Assembly: GCA_965267335.1 (NCBI GenBank)
Contig: OZ253953.1
Span: 682,001-746,000, forward strand
Direction: 5' to 3'
DNA from: G965267335 sp965267335
GTDB taxonomy: Bacteria; Bacteroidota; Bacteroidia; Cytophagales; JAAEPT01
Length of the DNA stretch: 64,000 nt
The notes beneath the pieces are model-generated. The model was not told where the DNA came from, did not search any database, and was given only the letters and a program-made list of their open reading frames with translations. Positions 18,046-28,700 of this stretch are shown here, piece after piece; the first letter of the stretch is position 1; the number at the start of each line of letters is the position of its first letter. The position numbers and the translations under genes were made by a program.

Positions 18046-21039
18046 TTAAAATGCAGGCATCCGAATTTCAACTCTGGTACCTGTAGCTTCACCTTCTTCA
18101 TTGACCAGATCTACAATTTCGATTTTAAGTTCCTCATCATTACGGTCTTTGCTAAAAATACGTAATCTTTCCTGAGTTATTTTTATGGCTGCTGACTTAT
18201 GCTTTTGAACGGATTCCGTTTTCATTTCCTTAGTCCTTTTTCTGCCAATGCCATTGTCTTCAACAGTGCACAGGACCCTTTCTTTTTCCATACGGAATTT
18301 AATAGTCAACCTGCCTTTTTTTCCTTTTGGAATCAATCCATGTAAAATTGCATTTTCAACAAAAGGTTGTATCACCATGGTGGGAATAGAAGTAGAGTCG
18401 CTCTCAACTTCTTCGTCAATGACAATATCATATTCAAATGAATCACTATGACTAAGTTTCTCAAGGTCCATATAGTTTTTCAGAGTGGCTACCTCGTTTT
18501 CAATGGTTATAAATTGTTCCCTGGAATTATCCAGAATCGACCTCATTAGTTTTGCAAATTTAGACAGTTGAATTTTGGCTTCCTGGGGTTTGTTTTCAGA
18601 GATATACCCCTTGATAGAATTAAGACAATTGAATAGAAAGTGTGGGTTCATCTGTAGCCGCAGAGCTTTTTGCTCCAGTTCTATAAGATTGTGCTCCATT
18701 CTGATTTGATCATTGCGCTTCCGGATTCGATAATAGATGATATATCCGACAAGGCTAATGATCAACAGGGCTAGTGCCACGGCTGTATTCACAAACCAGG
18801 AGGCCTTGTAGAAAGGAGGAGGAGCTTCGCTTACCTTGAAGTGAAATGTTGCAGGATTAGGTGACCATTGACCATCTTCGTTGGAAGCCACCACCCGAAA
18901 TGTATAGTCACCCGAAGGAAGATTGGAGTAGGTAATAATATGTTGTTTACTTGGTGGTGACCAATTTTTTTCAAATCCATCGAGCTTCCATTTATATCTT
19001 ACGCTTTTGGGATTCTTGAGGTAGATGCCGAGAAACTCAAACGTAATATGATTTTCATTGAATTCAAGAGTCAAGTCTTTGGGGATCTTGTACCATGGTT
19101 CGTAGTATAGGTTCTTTTTGATTTTTTCAATCGGTTCATATGGTAGTCTGATTGAGGTTAATTGTATAATTGGCGCCCTGGATGAGGAGTTGTCGTATCG
19201 GGGGTTGTAACGTGTAACATCATTAACAGTCCCAAACCAAATGTTTTTTAGTGAGTCTTGGTAGAACGCATTTTGACAGGTTTCTATTCCCCGAAAACCC
19301 TGTTCCCCACCAAAATGTCTTATGTTGGTGATTTTACCAGTGGAGTCAACTGATAAGCGATCTACACCTTTTTCCGTGCCAACCCAAAGAAAGCCATCAA
19401 CATCACAAAACAGAAGATAGATATTGCCGGAGCTCAAGCCATTTTTTTGTCCGTAGATAACCAGACTATCATCGATGAAGGTATAAATTCCTCCACCCTG
19501 TGAACCAAACCAGGGTCGGTTGTATTTATCAATTTCCACACTTTTGATTCTGGCTGCCGGAAGTCTGTGAAAATTCATAAAACCCGATGAATCCCATCTT
19601 GATATCCCATTGTCAGTAGCTATCCAAAGAACACTATCTTGATCGAACTCGAAGTCATTTACCCGATTGTTGGCAAGTCCATCCCTTCTTTTTAACCATT
19701 GGAATCCGTTGCTGTCGTAAATTGATAAACCGCCACCGGATGTTGCAAACCAAATTCTTCCGAGGTAGTCCTGTGAAATCTTTTTTATCCAGTTACCACT
19801 AATTTGATTGTTACCACCAGTGTACTGAAATTTTTGAAACCCATCCGGAGTGGTAACAAAAGCTCCATCTCCTTCTGATCCTAGCCATACGTTTCCGTAG
19901 GTGTCTGTATAAAGGGCTTTGATTTTTTTGTTGGTAAGCCCCTGGTGCCTGCCGTAATGTGTGGCCTTATCCTGCTTAAATATTGTGACTCCACCACCGA
20001 ATGTTCCGAACCACATATTACCCAGTGTATCTGAAGTAATTGAGTAAACACCAGCTCCTGGAAGCTTATCTTTCTCGTTATACCGAATGAATGTTTCTCC
20101 ATCCAGCTTGCTCAGCCCACCACCAGAAGTGCCAAACCACATATTACCCCAGCTGTCTTGATAGCTTGCTCTTACGGTGTTATTAGAAAGGCCATCAAGG
20201 GTATTGAATTGCTTAAAATTCGTTCCATCATATTTTATTACTCCACCGCCTTCCGTTCCTATCCACAGGTTACCGGAATTATCAATGTAGATGTCCAGAA
20301 CCACATAGTTTTGCAGTCCGTTGGATTTCGAATAGTTCTCAAACTTATCATTGAACACTTCACTGATGCCACCTCCATAACTACCGCACCAAATGGAAGA
20401 GTCCGTCACCTCAATTGTACGAATGTGATTATTCCTTACTCGGTTCACATAGCGGTAGTGATTGACTTCCCCATTTTCAAGCTTGTGGAGACCTCGCTCA
20501 GTTGCTATCCAAAGTACTTTCTCTTGATCAAAAGAGATGTCATGAACAGCGTTGCTTCTGAGGCCTTGTTTTTTAGTTATATGAAAAAAAACATTGTTTT
20601 CAATGTAAGCCACGCCCATAGAGGTCGCCAGCCAGATTTTAGAGTCAGGCCCTTCAATAATCCTGTAAACGGCTGTTCCAAGTAGGCCATTATTTTTGTC
20701 GTAAGACATTAAGGAATGACCATCATATTTGGACAAACCTTTGTCAGTACCTATCCATAGGTTTCCCCTAGAGTCTTCGAAAATATCATTGATAAAATTA
20801 CTTTTGAGGCCATCTTCTTCTGTCAAATGACGAAAACTGATTCCATCATAGATATCTACTCCCGCACCACGTGTTCCAAACCACATATTTCCTCTTCTAT
20901 CCTCACATATGCTGTAGACCTGAGACTGACTAAGACCTTCACTTAATGATAGATTGGAGAAATTATATTGCTGTGCACTTGATAACTGACATATTAAAAC
21001 CAGGTAGGAGAAGAATATTTGCCTTATCCATTTATTCAC
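18046..21039 (-). CDS. Propeller-type sensor histidine kinase (Reg_prop/Y_Y_Y/LytS-like)
   Basis: A 997-residue sensor. After a signal peptide (ending S-S-A-Q) there are about 14 Reg_prop blades, each near G-N-M-W-F-G-T-x-G-G-G-L-S, folding as two seven-bladed propellers (about 25-640). A Y_Y_Y domain follows (about 690-755, Y-K-W-K-L-D-G-F-E-K-N-W), then one membrane helix (about 765-787) and a LytS-type kinase with the His800 phosphorylation site in Q-M-N-P-H-F-L-F-N and an ATPase domain (V-E-D-N-G-I-G). It resembles the sensor half of hybrid two-component systems for polysaccharide use. Here the regulator is a separate LytTR protein, so it is not a fused hybrid. The ligand is unknown. Confidence 0.95.
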   Translation of the reverse strand: MNKWIRQIFFSYLVLICQLSSAQQYNFSNLSLSEGLSQSQVYSICEDRRGNMWFGTRGAGVDIYDGISFRHLTEEDGLKSNFINDIFEDSRGNLWIGTDKGLSKYDGHSLMSYDKNNGLLGTAVYRIIEGPDSKIWLATSMGVAYIENNVFFHITKKQGLRSNAVHDISFDQEKVLWIATERGLHKLENGEVNHYRYVNRVRNNHIRTIEVTDSSIWCGSYGGGISEVFNDKFENYSKSNGLQNYVVLDIYIDNSGNLWIGTEGGGVIKYDGTNFKQFNTLDGLSNNTVRASYQDSWGNMWFGTSGGGLSKLDGETFIRYNEKDKLPGAGVYSITSDTLGNMWFGTFGGGVTIFKQDKATHYGRHQGLTNKKIKALYTDTYGNVWLGSEGDGAFVTTPDGFQKFQYTGGNNQISGNWIKKISQDYLGRIWFATSGGGLSIYDSNGFQWLKRRDGLANNRVNDFEFDQDSVLWIATDNGISRWDSSGFMNFHRLPAARIKSVEIDKYNRPWFGSQGGGIYTFIDDSLVIYGQKNGLSSGNIYLLFCDVDGFLWVGTEKGVDRLSVDSTGKITNIRHFGGEQGFRGIETCQNAFYQDSLKNIWFGTVNDVTRYNPRYDNSSSRAPIIQLTSIRLPYEPIEKIKKNLYYEPWYKIPKDLTLEFNENHITFEFLGIYLKNPKSVRYKWKLDGFEKNWSPPSKQHIITYSNLPSGDYTFRVVASNEDGQWSPNPATFHFKVSEAPPPFYKASWFVNTAVALALLIISLVGYIIYYRIRKRNDQIRMEHNLIELEQKALRLQMNPHFLFNCLNSIKGYISENKPQEAKIQLSKFAKLMRSILDNSREQFITIENEVATLKNYMDLEKLSHSDSFEYDIVIDEEVESDSTSIPTMVIQPFVENAILHGLIPKGKKGRLTIKFRMEKERVLCTVEDNGIGRKRTKEMKTESVQKHKSAAIKITQERLRIFSKDRNDEELKIEIVDLVNEEGEATGTRVEIRMPAF

Positions 21040-21120
21040 GCATTAAAGATAGAGAATTACATAGAATTGATGAGTTGTTCTTTGTAACTGCTTTAGTATT
21101 TTAAGTAACTGTTAGAACTA

Positions 21121-21795
21121 TTAGTCTGCCCCATGGACAATATATGTCGTGGTTACACTGAAGCCAGATGTTGAAGTTTTATAGTCCTCTCGCGGTAACA
21201 CATTATTCGGGTCGTCTGGACGTATGTTTGCCAGACCATATTGATAATTGAATTGTATCTGAAATTTTCCAACGGCATAACCAACTCCGACATTGGCTCC
21301 AAAGTCAAGCGGACGGGCGTAATCAGTATTAATGTCATTACCTATGTGGAGGTTGTCGGTGTCGGCATATGAAAAGCCAAAATATTCATAGTCTATCTCC
21401 CATATTCCTCTTGCATTGATTCCCAGAAATGGACCGACAAAGGCTTGAAAACCATTATAGTTAACGCCAATATTCAAAGGTATAATGATACTATTGAGAG
21501 TATAGCGTTCATAACCGTCAATGTCATCCACGTTGTATTTTTTTTCCATATCTATGGCATGGCCTCTCACATAGTAAAAAAGACCGGAATGCATTTGCAG
21601 TAGATCGTTCAACTGATACGAAAAGGAGACTCCAAGATTCCAGGAAAACCGGGATTTGTTGGGCTCTGGTTCTGCATCAGCATAGTTGAACCGAAAATTT
21701 TGTGCACCGAATCCCAGAGAGGTTCCGACCTTAAATTGTCCATATGAGTTGATAGTAAAACAGGCTATCAGAAGCCCAAGCAGAAATTTCTTCAT
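21121..21795 (-). CDS. PorT-like outer-membrane beta-barrel protein
   Basis: A 224-residue protein with a signal peptide (about 1-19, ending S-Y-G-Q) and a barrel-type body of about eight amphipathic strands (F-K-V-G-T-S-L-G-F-G, M-H-S-G-L-F-Y-Y-V-R, V-G-V-G-Y-A-V-G-K-F-Q-I-Q-F-N-Y-Q-Y-G-L). It has the general form of the PorT/OmpA-like barrel family (PF13568 type). PorT itself is a T9SS protein, but this sequence alone does not prove that role. It lies upstream of the kinase gene on the same strand. Confidence 0.7.
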   Translation of the reverse strand: MKKFLLGLLIACFTINSYGQFKVGTSLGFGAQNFRFNYADAEPEPNKSRFSWNLGVSFSYQLNDLLQMHSGLFYYVRGHAIDMEKKYNVDDIDGYERYTLNSIIIPLNIGVNYNGFQAFVGPFLGINARGIWEIDYEYFGFSYADTDNLHIGNDINTDYARPLDFGANVGVGYAVGKFQIQFNYQYGLANIRPDDPNNVLPREDYKTSTSGFSVTTTYIVHGAD

Positions 21796-21924
21796 AGCAG
21801 TTGACCTTTATGCTAATCTAAAAAATTTTATCAAACAATTTAAAACCAATCTTATAGAGACTTAATATTGGAACACGAGTAGAGTCTCACTATTTTCAAT
21901 ACTTAAATTTAACCCAACAGAATT

Positions 21925-22542
21925 ATGAGAAAGTATTTCATGTATTTTTCAGCTCTTTTTTTGATTAGCTGCTCCGGAGGTGAAGGTGGGTCTTCGGCAT
22001 CAAACAATGTCACCTCAACAATCAAAACTTCTGCAGATTTATTAAAAGATTTTGAACAAAAGGAATCAATCGCCTGGTACTCCGGAATGAACTTCGGTGG
22101 CAAGAGATTTAATCGAGTATTGTACATCGCTATAGCCAATTATGAAGGATTGGAATTAGGTATGTTTAATTTAAAAGAGCCTAAGGAGAAAGGTCAGGCC
22201 TATGTCTATGCTGCTATCTATGGCCCTAATGGGACGGATAAAAAGAACCTTACTCCACTCACAAAAACTAAATATACTACTGATGATGACGAGGAGGGTC
22301 GTAAGTTCACTGTATTTGTCGTGGTCAATGAAGGAGGATCATATCCGGCAGCTAAGGCAATTGATGGAAGTGGGTATACCAGCGCTGATAAGATAAAGGG
22401 CGAGGTTGAATTCACAGAAATCGGGGAAGAAAGAGCCAAAGGGAAACTTACGTATTCAATTGAAGGAGGCCATGAGCTTACGATGGATTTTGACGTTGCT
22501 ATTGCAAAAGACCTATGGGCTGAAATGACACACGATTATTAG
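21925..22542 (+). CDS. Hypothetical lipoprotein
   Basis: A 205-residue protein with a short lipoprotein signal peptide (Leu-Ile-Ser-Cys at about 14-17, then a Gly/Ser-rich linker). The body is acidic with an alpha/beta pattern and no motif I can name. It is divergent from the PorT-like gene and ends in front of a strong terminator, so it is probably a single-gene unit. Confidence 0.7.
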   Translation: MRKYFMYFSALFLISCSGGEGGSSASNNVTSTIKTSADLLKDFEQKESIAWYSGMNFGGKRFNRVLYIAIANYEGLELGMFNLKEPKEKGQAYVYAAIYGPNGTDKKNLTPLTKTKYTTDDDEEGRKFTVFVVVNEGGSYPAAKAIDGSGYTSADKIKGEVEFTEIGEERAKGKLTYSIEGGHELTMDFDVAIAKDLWAEMTHDY

Positions 22543-22571
22543 AAGATCGACTTAACAATAATTACTATTCT

Positions 22572-22605
22572 GAAAAGCTCGTTTTAACGAGCTTTTCTTA
22601 TTTTC
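22572..22605 (+). terminator. Rho-independent terminator after the lipoprotein gene
   Basis: A perfect inverted repeat GAAAAGCTCGTT / AACGAGCTTTTC (12 bases each, two central Ts) followed by T-rich sequence. It lies 30 bp after the stop. Confidence 0.8.
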
Positions 22606-22762
22606 TGACCTAACTGGGTCACTTTTTTGTCTTGAAATCGATATATATACACAGAAACTTCATATAGTTTCTCAAAATCTTTATATTTAGAGTTATTACC
22701 AAAGATAATGTGCTGAAGCTCCCCAAGTTTTAGTACTTCATCGCCTTACAAAGTTAGATTAC

Positions 22763-25700
22763 ATGCGATTAGACAACGCCATCCGTAAAGGACAGCAATG
22801 GGTGATATATATACTCTTGTTGTTTGGGTCACTTGGGTATTCTCAGGTGCCAGCCAATATCAATTCGGGAGATCCTGCATTTCCCTTTCCCCAGTTCTTG
22901 CCTTATGAAAATAAGGACGGGTCCCTTGGTAACTTGGGTACTACAAACTCCCCTGGTGTGCCTCATGCAGAACTAGAGCTTCGAACCAGAGAAGCCTATC
23001 AGATTATGTGTAACAACATGAGTTATACGGGTGATATTAGTGGAGGAGTGCAATATATTATGCACACACCTACAGGAGGTACACCTTGTCAATGTGCTGA
23101 GGCAGATGGGTATTTTCTTCTTGCAGCAGCATATATGGGTGATAAAGAAACTTTTGATGGTCTATACATGTGGGTTCATGATCGAGGATTCCATAGAGTT
23201 AGAAGATTCATAGATGGTGTGTGGAACTCACCGACTTATCCATATAGTAAAGGAACCGATGGAGCAGGAAACCTTGGTTCATCTACGGCTACAGCTGGCG
23301 GTTCTGCCGGAGTAAACAATAACTCTGCTACTGACGGTGATGTAGATGTTGCTCTGGCTCTACTTGTGGCATATAAGCAGTGGGGGCCAAATTCAGGAAT
23401 CTTCCCCGGAGGATGGGGCGGTGCAACAGAAATGAATTATTATGATGAGGCCATGCAGTTTGTGAAGTCTTTGGCCGATACTGCGATTTTTACTCCCTCG
23501 CTTCCGATTGTGCAATATACCAGTGGTGATATAGGTTTTGACGGTTACTGTAAGAATGGTGATTCATGGAATGGTGAATTATCTGGATGGGCTGCAGGTG
23601 GTTACAATGGGATGATACCGTGGTCGCAGGGTACACAGGACGGTTATGTGGATTATTTCGCACCATCATATTTTCATGAATTTGCAGAATGGCTGATTAA
23701 TGAAAATGAAAGCCAATGGTGTATCAATCAATTTGTCAGAGCCGAAGCCTCAAGTGATTGGATTACGGGACAACACTATGCTAATGATCCAAGGAATATA
23801 CTATTAGGTGGGGATGTACATGTTACAGGTGCTACAGCAACAGTAACGGATGCCAACGCGGCAGAGGACGTACGTCATCCATGGCGGCATCTTTTGAATT
23901 ATGTCTGGCATGGTAACCCCGACTCGACCTGGAATCCTACCTCTCATGAAGTAGACATTTTGACTCAGAATAACTATGAATACGAAATGGGTCTTAGAAT
24001 GGCAGACTGGCTCAACGACAATACACAAGCTCCCTGGAATAACTCCTGTGACGTTGCTACTTCTTCTGCAGACACTTACTTTGGCCCACCTGTGCTATGG
24101 ACAAATTATCCGGTTACAGGCCAGGGTGGAAGTTTTTTCTTTTTGAACTGGATACAGGGAGCGGCATCTCCAGCGGCTATAATCGCTCAGGATTATGATC
24201 TAATGGGTCAGATGTTCAGACAGTGTGAAATCGAATGGGATGTAGGAAGTAGTGGAGGATACCTTGGAAGTGACCCTGCTTATTTTCATGAGTGGTTTAG
24301 ACTATTGGGTATGATGATTCTTTCAGGTAACCATCATGCGCCAATGCATATGAATCCATCTGCAAACATGAAAGTGTATGCGGATATTGACAAGACTTTT
24401 GGTTATCCTGGTGATTTGGTGACCTACAAAGTCAATTATAGAAACTATGGTTCATTGGATGCTTCCAATGTACAGATCACGAATACTATTCCTGCAGAGT
24501 ATGAATTTGTCAGTGCTACAGGAACCCCGACAGTTGGAGGAGGAACTATCACCTGGAATATTGGAACAGTTGATGGTTTTAGAACCGGAGGACTGGACCA
24601 GACTCACGACAGCGTTTATGTAACTTATCGTGTTACAGGAAGTACCGGTAGGGTTTGTAATACGTTTGATATCACCTGTAGCAATGGTACAGGGTGGACA
24701 AGTAATGAATACCCTAATAATGTTACCGAAGTAATGGAGCGAAATTGCTTTGACATTGTTCCTAGGGCATTACTTATCGACAAAACAGCAAATCGAGATG
24801 TGGTCAATCCCGGTGATTCAGTAGTATATTCTATTGATTTTGAAAACTCTTCCACCGCTGGTTGGCTCAATGGAGGGCGACCAGGTGTGAATGTTTCATA
24901 TGCGCACGGAGGAACAGCTTCGCCTGGAAATGAACACTGGCTAAAATTCAGGCTGTGGCATGATGCTCACGAAGCCTATATCAATTATGGTAATTATCGG
25001 ATATCATATTATGCCAATGATGCGGCCATGAATTGCTATGTTGGTGCCGGTGGTTGCCCGACAGGTTGGGATATCGACAATACAATCTATGAAGGAGGGA
25101 CACTAGGTTCGGCCTCTTTAACTGTAGAACCAATGGTAAACGGTTCTGATGCCACAGGTGACTGGAATCAAAGAATAGTATTACAGTTTTCAGATCAACT
25201 GGCGACTACGACACCACATTTATTTAACTATTATGGACTTCCGCAGCGAGTTCATAGAGGTGGTTTAGAACCATTAAGAGGTGTTTGGAGGCTTTTCACA
25301 AGCAATTTCTCTAACGTTGATTGGGATGACGATTGGTCCTGGAACCCTGCAGTTAATGATGCTGATGGAGGGAATTATTTTCCGATTTCACCTTTATGGC
25401 AGGACCCTGCCAATCTTGGTGTGGCCAACAACAAATGGCATAATCACATGTGTGCGACTTCTGCTACTGTTGTAGACAATGTCTTGGTTGAGGAATGGGA
25501 TGGTTATACCTGGAGAAGAGCTATAGGTAATGGCCCTGCTCCCGGTAGAGATGTTGATAATGTTGTGGTTACGGATACCTTACCAACCGGTCTGACATGG
25601 GGTGGTTTTCTTACACCTTACCCGTTAGGAGTGACACCATCTTATAATCCGGCAACTCGGGTAATTACCTGGTCTATTTCCAAGCTACAGGTAAATGAAG

Positions 25701-28700
25701 CTGGTACGCTACAATACTATGCATTCGCTGATTTTCCAAGCGGTGCATCTTGTAACACTGCAGATGAAGATATTATTAACACTGCCTGGATTGAGGGAGA
25801 TAATGAGAGCCCCACTTCTGCAGATGATACATTGACTGTGACCTGTACCCCTCAGATTGTATGTCCGAGTGCTCTTAATATGACCAAAACGGCTGATAAA
25901 GCTACTTACAGCATAGGAGAAAACATTACTTATACGCTGGATTATACCCAGGAAGAAGGAACGATAGTCACCAATCCAGCAGATGCTTTATGGAGCGGTT
26001 CTTTAACAGCTAGTGGAGGGTCTGTTAGTTTGAACTCTGGCTGGGCAGACCGTAAATCGGTTTATCTCAGGTCACATGGTACAAACGGAACTATATCAGG
26101 GACCTTAAATCTGGCCCAGTACCAAACCTCCTATTATTTGGTAGTTCGTGACGATGGAACAAATGCAATTAACATTCAAATACTCTATGATAATGCCGAT
26201 ATAAAGGTGTCATTTTACAATGATGCTACTCAGGTTGGGACCACTCAAAGCTTTCCTTTTGGAGGGGGAGCCATAGATTTTGAGGTAGAGTTGATTAATG
26301 ATGTTATTAATGTTTATCTGGATGGGTCTACTATTCCACTTACTCAGAGTGGGATGGATATCCGAGCAGGGTATGCAGGTGTACGTTCAACTGTGGGAAA
26401 TTCAGGAACTTCTTTGACTAACTGGGGATCGCACTTAGACTCAGGGTTTGATTTACAAATTTCTGATCCGGTTCCTGCTGAAGTTACGTTCGTATCATCA
26501 CCGACTGGAACCAACAATGCTGGTACTGTAGAATGGCCTTTGGTTGCAGGTCCAGTATTAGCCGGAACAAATTATGTAGTCACATGGACAGGAACTGTGG
26601 ATGCATGTGCTGATATTACGAATATCGGATATGTTAATATGCTGGGGCAGCCCAACAATAGTATTGGAGCCTGTGTGACAACAAGCTGTGGCTCAGCCCC
26701 CACCTGCACCGACCCATTAAGTGCGAGTATCTCCCCAGCAGGTCCCATAGATTTGTGTTCAGGCGACAGTCAGACGTTGACAGCTACGGTGGGTACAGCC
26801 ACAGCCCCGGTAGGCAACTGGAACTATGAATTTTTCCTTGGCGGGGTAAGCCAGCAGAGTGGAGCGAGCAATACTTTCAATGCGACAGCAGCAGGCAGCT
26901 ATACGGTAGAGATTACCGATGATGCGGATGCGGCTACGTGTTCGGCAACTAGTACGGCAGTAACAGTGAATGTAACTGGTCCTACGACTACAGCGGCAGC
27001 GGGCACGGACCAAACGATTTGTGAGACAGGCACCGCTACGCTAAGCGGCAACGCAGCAGGCGGAGGAGAGACGGGCACCTGGACAACAGCAGGTGATGGG
27101 ACATTCAGCAATGCCAATGACGAGGCAGCGACCTACACTCCGGGAACAAACGACATCACCACAGGCACAGTGACCCTGACCTGGACGATAGACGATGGGG
27201 TGTGTACCCCGACAGCCGATAATGTAACGATCACGATTGATCCGACACCAACCACAGCAAACGCAGGTACTGACCAAACAATCTGTGCCGATAATACCAC
27301 CCTGGCAGGCAACACCCCAACAAATGGCACCGGCCAATGGACCCAAACAGCCGGCACAGGAACGATTACGACCGATACAGACGAAAACACAACAGTGACA
27401 GGTCTTGGTACAGGGACGAACACCTTTGTGTGGACGATCACGAGCGGAGCCTGTGGTACGAGCACTGATGAGGTAGACATAACAGTAACGGGAGGACTCA
27501 CAACTGCAGACGCAGGTACAGACCAAAACATCTGTACAACATCGACCACACTAGCTGGTAATACTGTAGGAGGCGGAGAGACGGGTACGTGGACGATTGT
27601 ATCAGGAGGAGCTGGAGCAAGCATTACAACCCCGACAGATGAAGGGACAACCGTGACGAGCCTACCGGTAGGCACAACAACACTGAGATGGACAATCGAC
27701 AATGGAGTTTGTACACCAAGTACAGACGAAGTAGATATTGTAGTAACCGGCAGTGCTACAGCTGCGAATGCCGGCACCGACCAGTCAATTTGTGAGACAG
27801 GAACGGCCACCCTAGCAGCCAACGCAGCGGGCGGAGGAGAGACCGGCACCTGGACAACATCAGGTGATGGAACATTCAGCAATGCGAATGACGAAGCAGC
27901 GACCTATACCCCGGGAACAAATGACATCACCACAGGCACGGTGACCCTGACCTGGACGATAGACAATGGCGTATGTACCCCGACAGCCGATAACGTGACG
28001 ATCACGATCGATCCGACACCAACCACAGCAAACGCAGGTACTGACCAAACAATCTGTGCCGATAATACCACCCTGGCAGGCAACCTGCCAACAAATGGCA
28101 CCGGCCAGTGGACGCAGACGGCCGGCACAGGAACGATTACGACCGATACAGACGAAAACACTACAGTGACGACACTAAGCACCGGCACCAACACCTTTGT
28201 GTGGACGATTACCAGCGGGGCCTGTGGCACGAGCACTGATGCAGTAGACATTACAGTTACCGGAGGCATTACCACAGCAGCAGCGGGCACGGACCAAACG
28301 ATTTGTGAGACAGGAACGGCCACCCTAGCAGCCAACGCAGCAGCAGGAGGAGAGACCGGCACCTGGACAACAGCAGGTGATGGGACGTTCAGCAATGCCA
28401 ATGACGAAGCAGCGACCTACACTCCTGGAACAAATGACATCACCACAGGCACGGTGACCCTGACCTGGACGATAGACAATGGCGTGTGTACCCCGACAGC
28501 AGATAATGTGACGATCACAATTGATCCAACGCCAACGACAGCAAACGCAGGTACTGACCAAACAATCTGTGGAGACAACACCACCCTCAATGGCAACACC
28601 CCAACAAATGGCACCGGCCAGTGGACACAGACGGCCGGCACAGGAACGATTACGACCGATACAGACGAGAACACAACAGTGACGACACTAAGCACCGGCA

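Noticed and set aside
22543..22762. Search for a promoter or riboswitch before the GH8-like gene
   Set aside because: Apart from the terminator there are only AT-rich sequences loosely like the Bacteroidota -7 element (TATATTTA); no convincing -33 partner or conserved structure was found.
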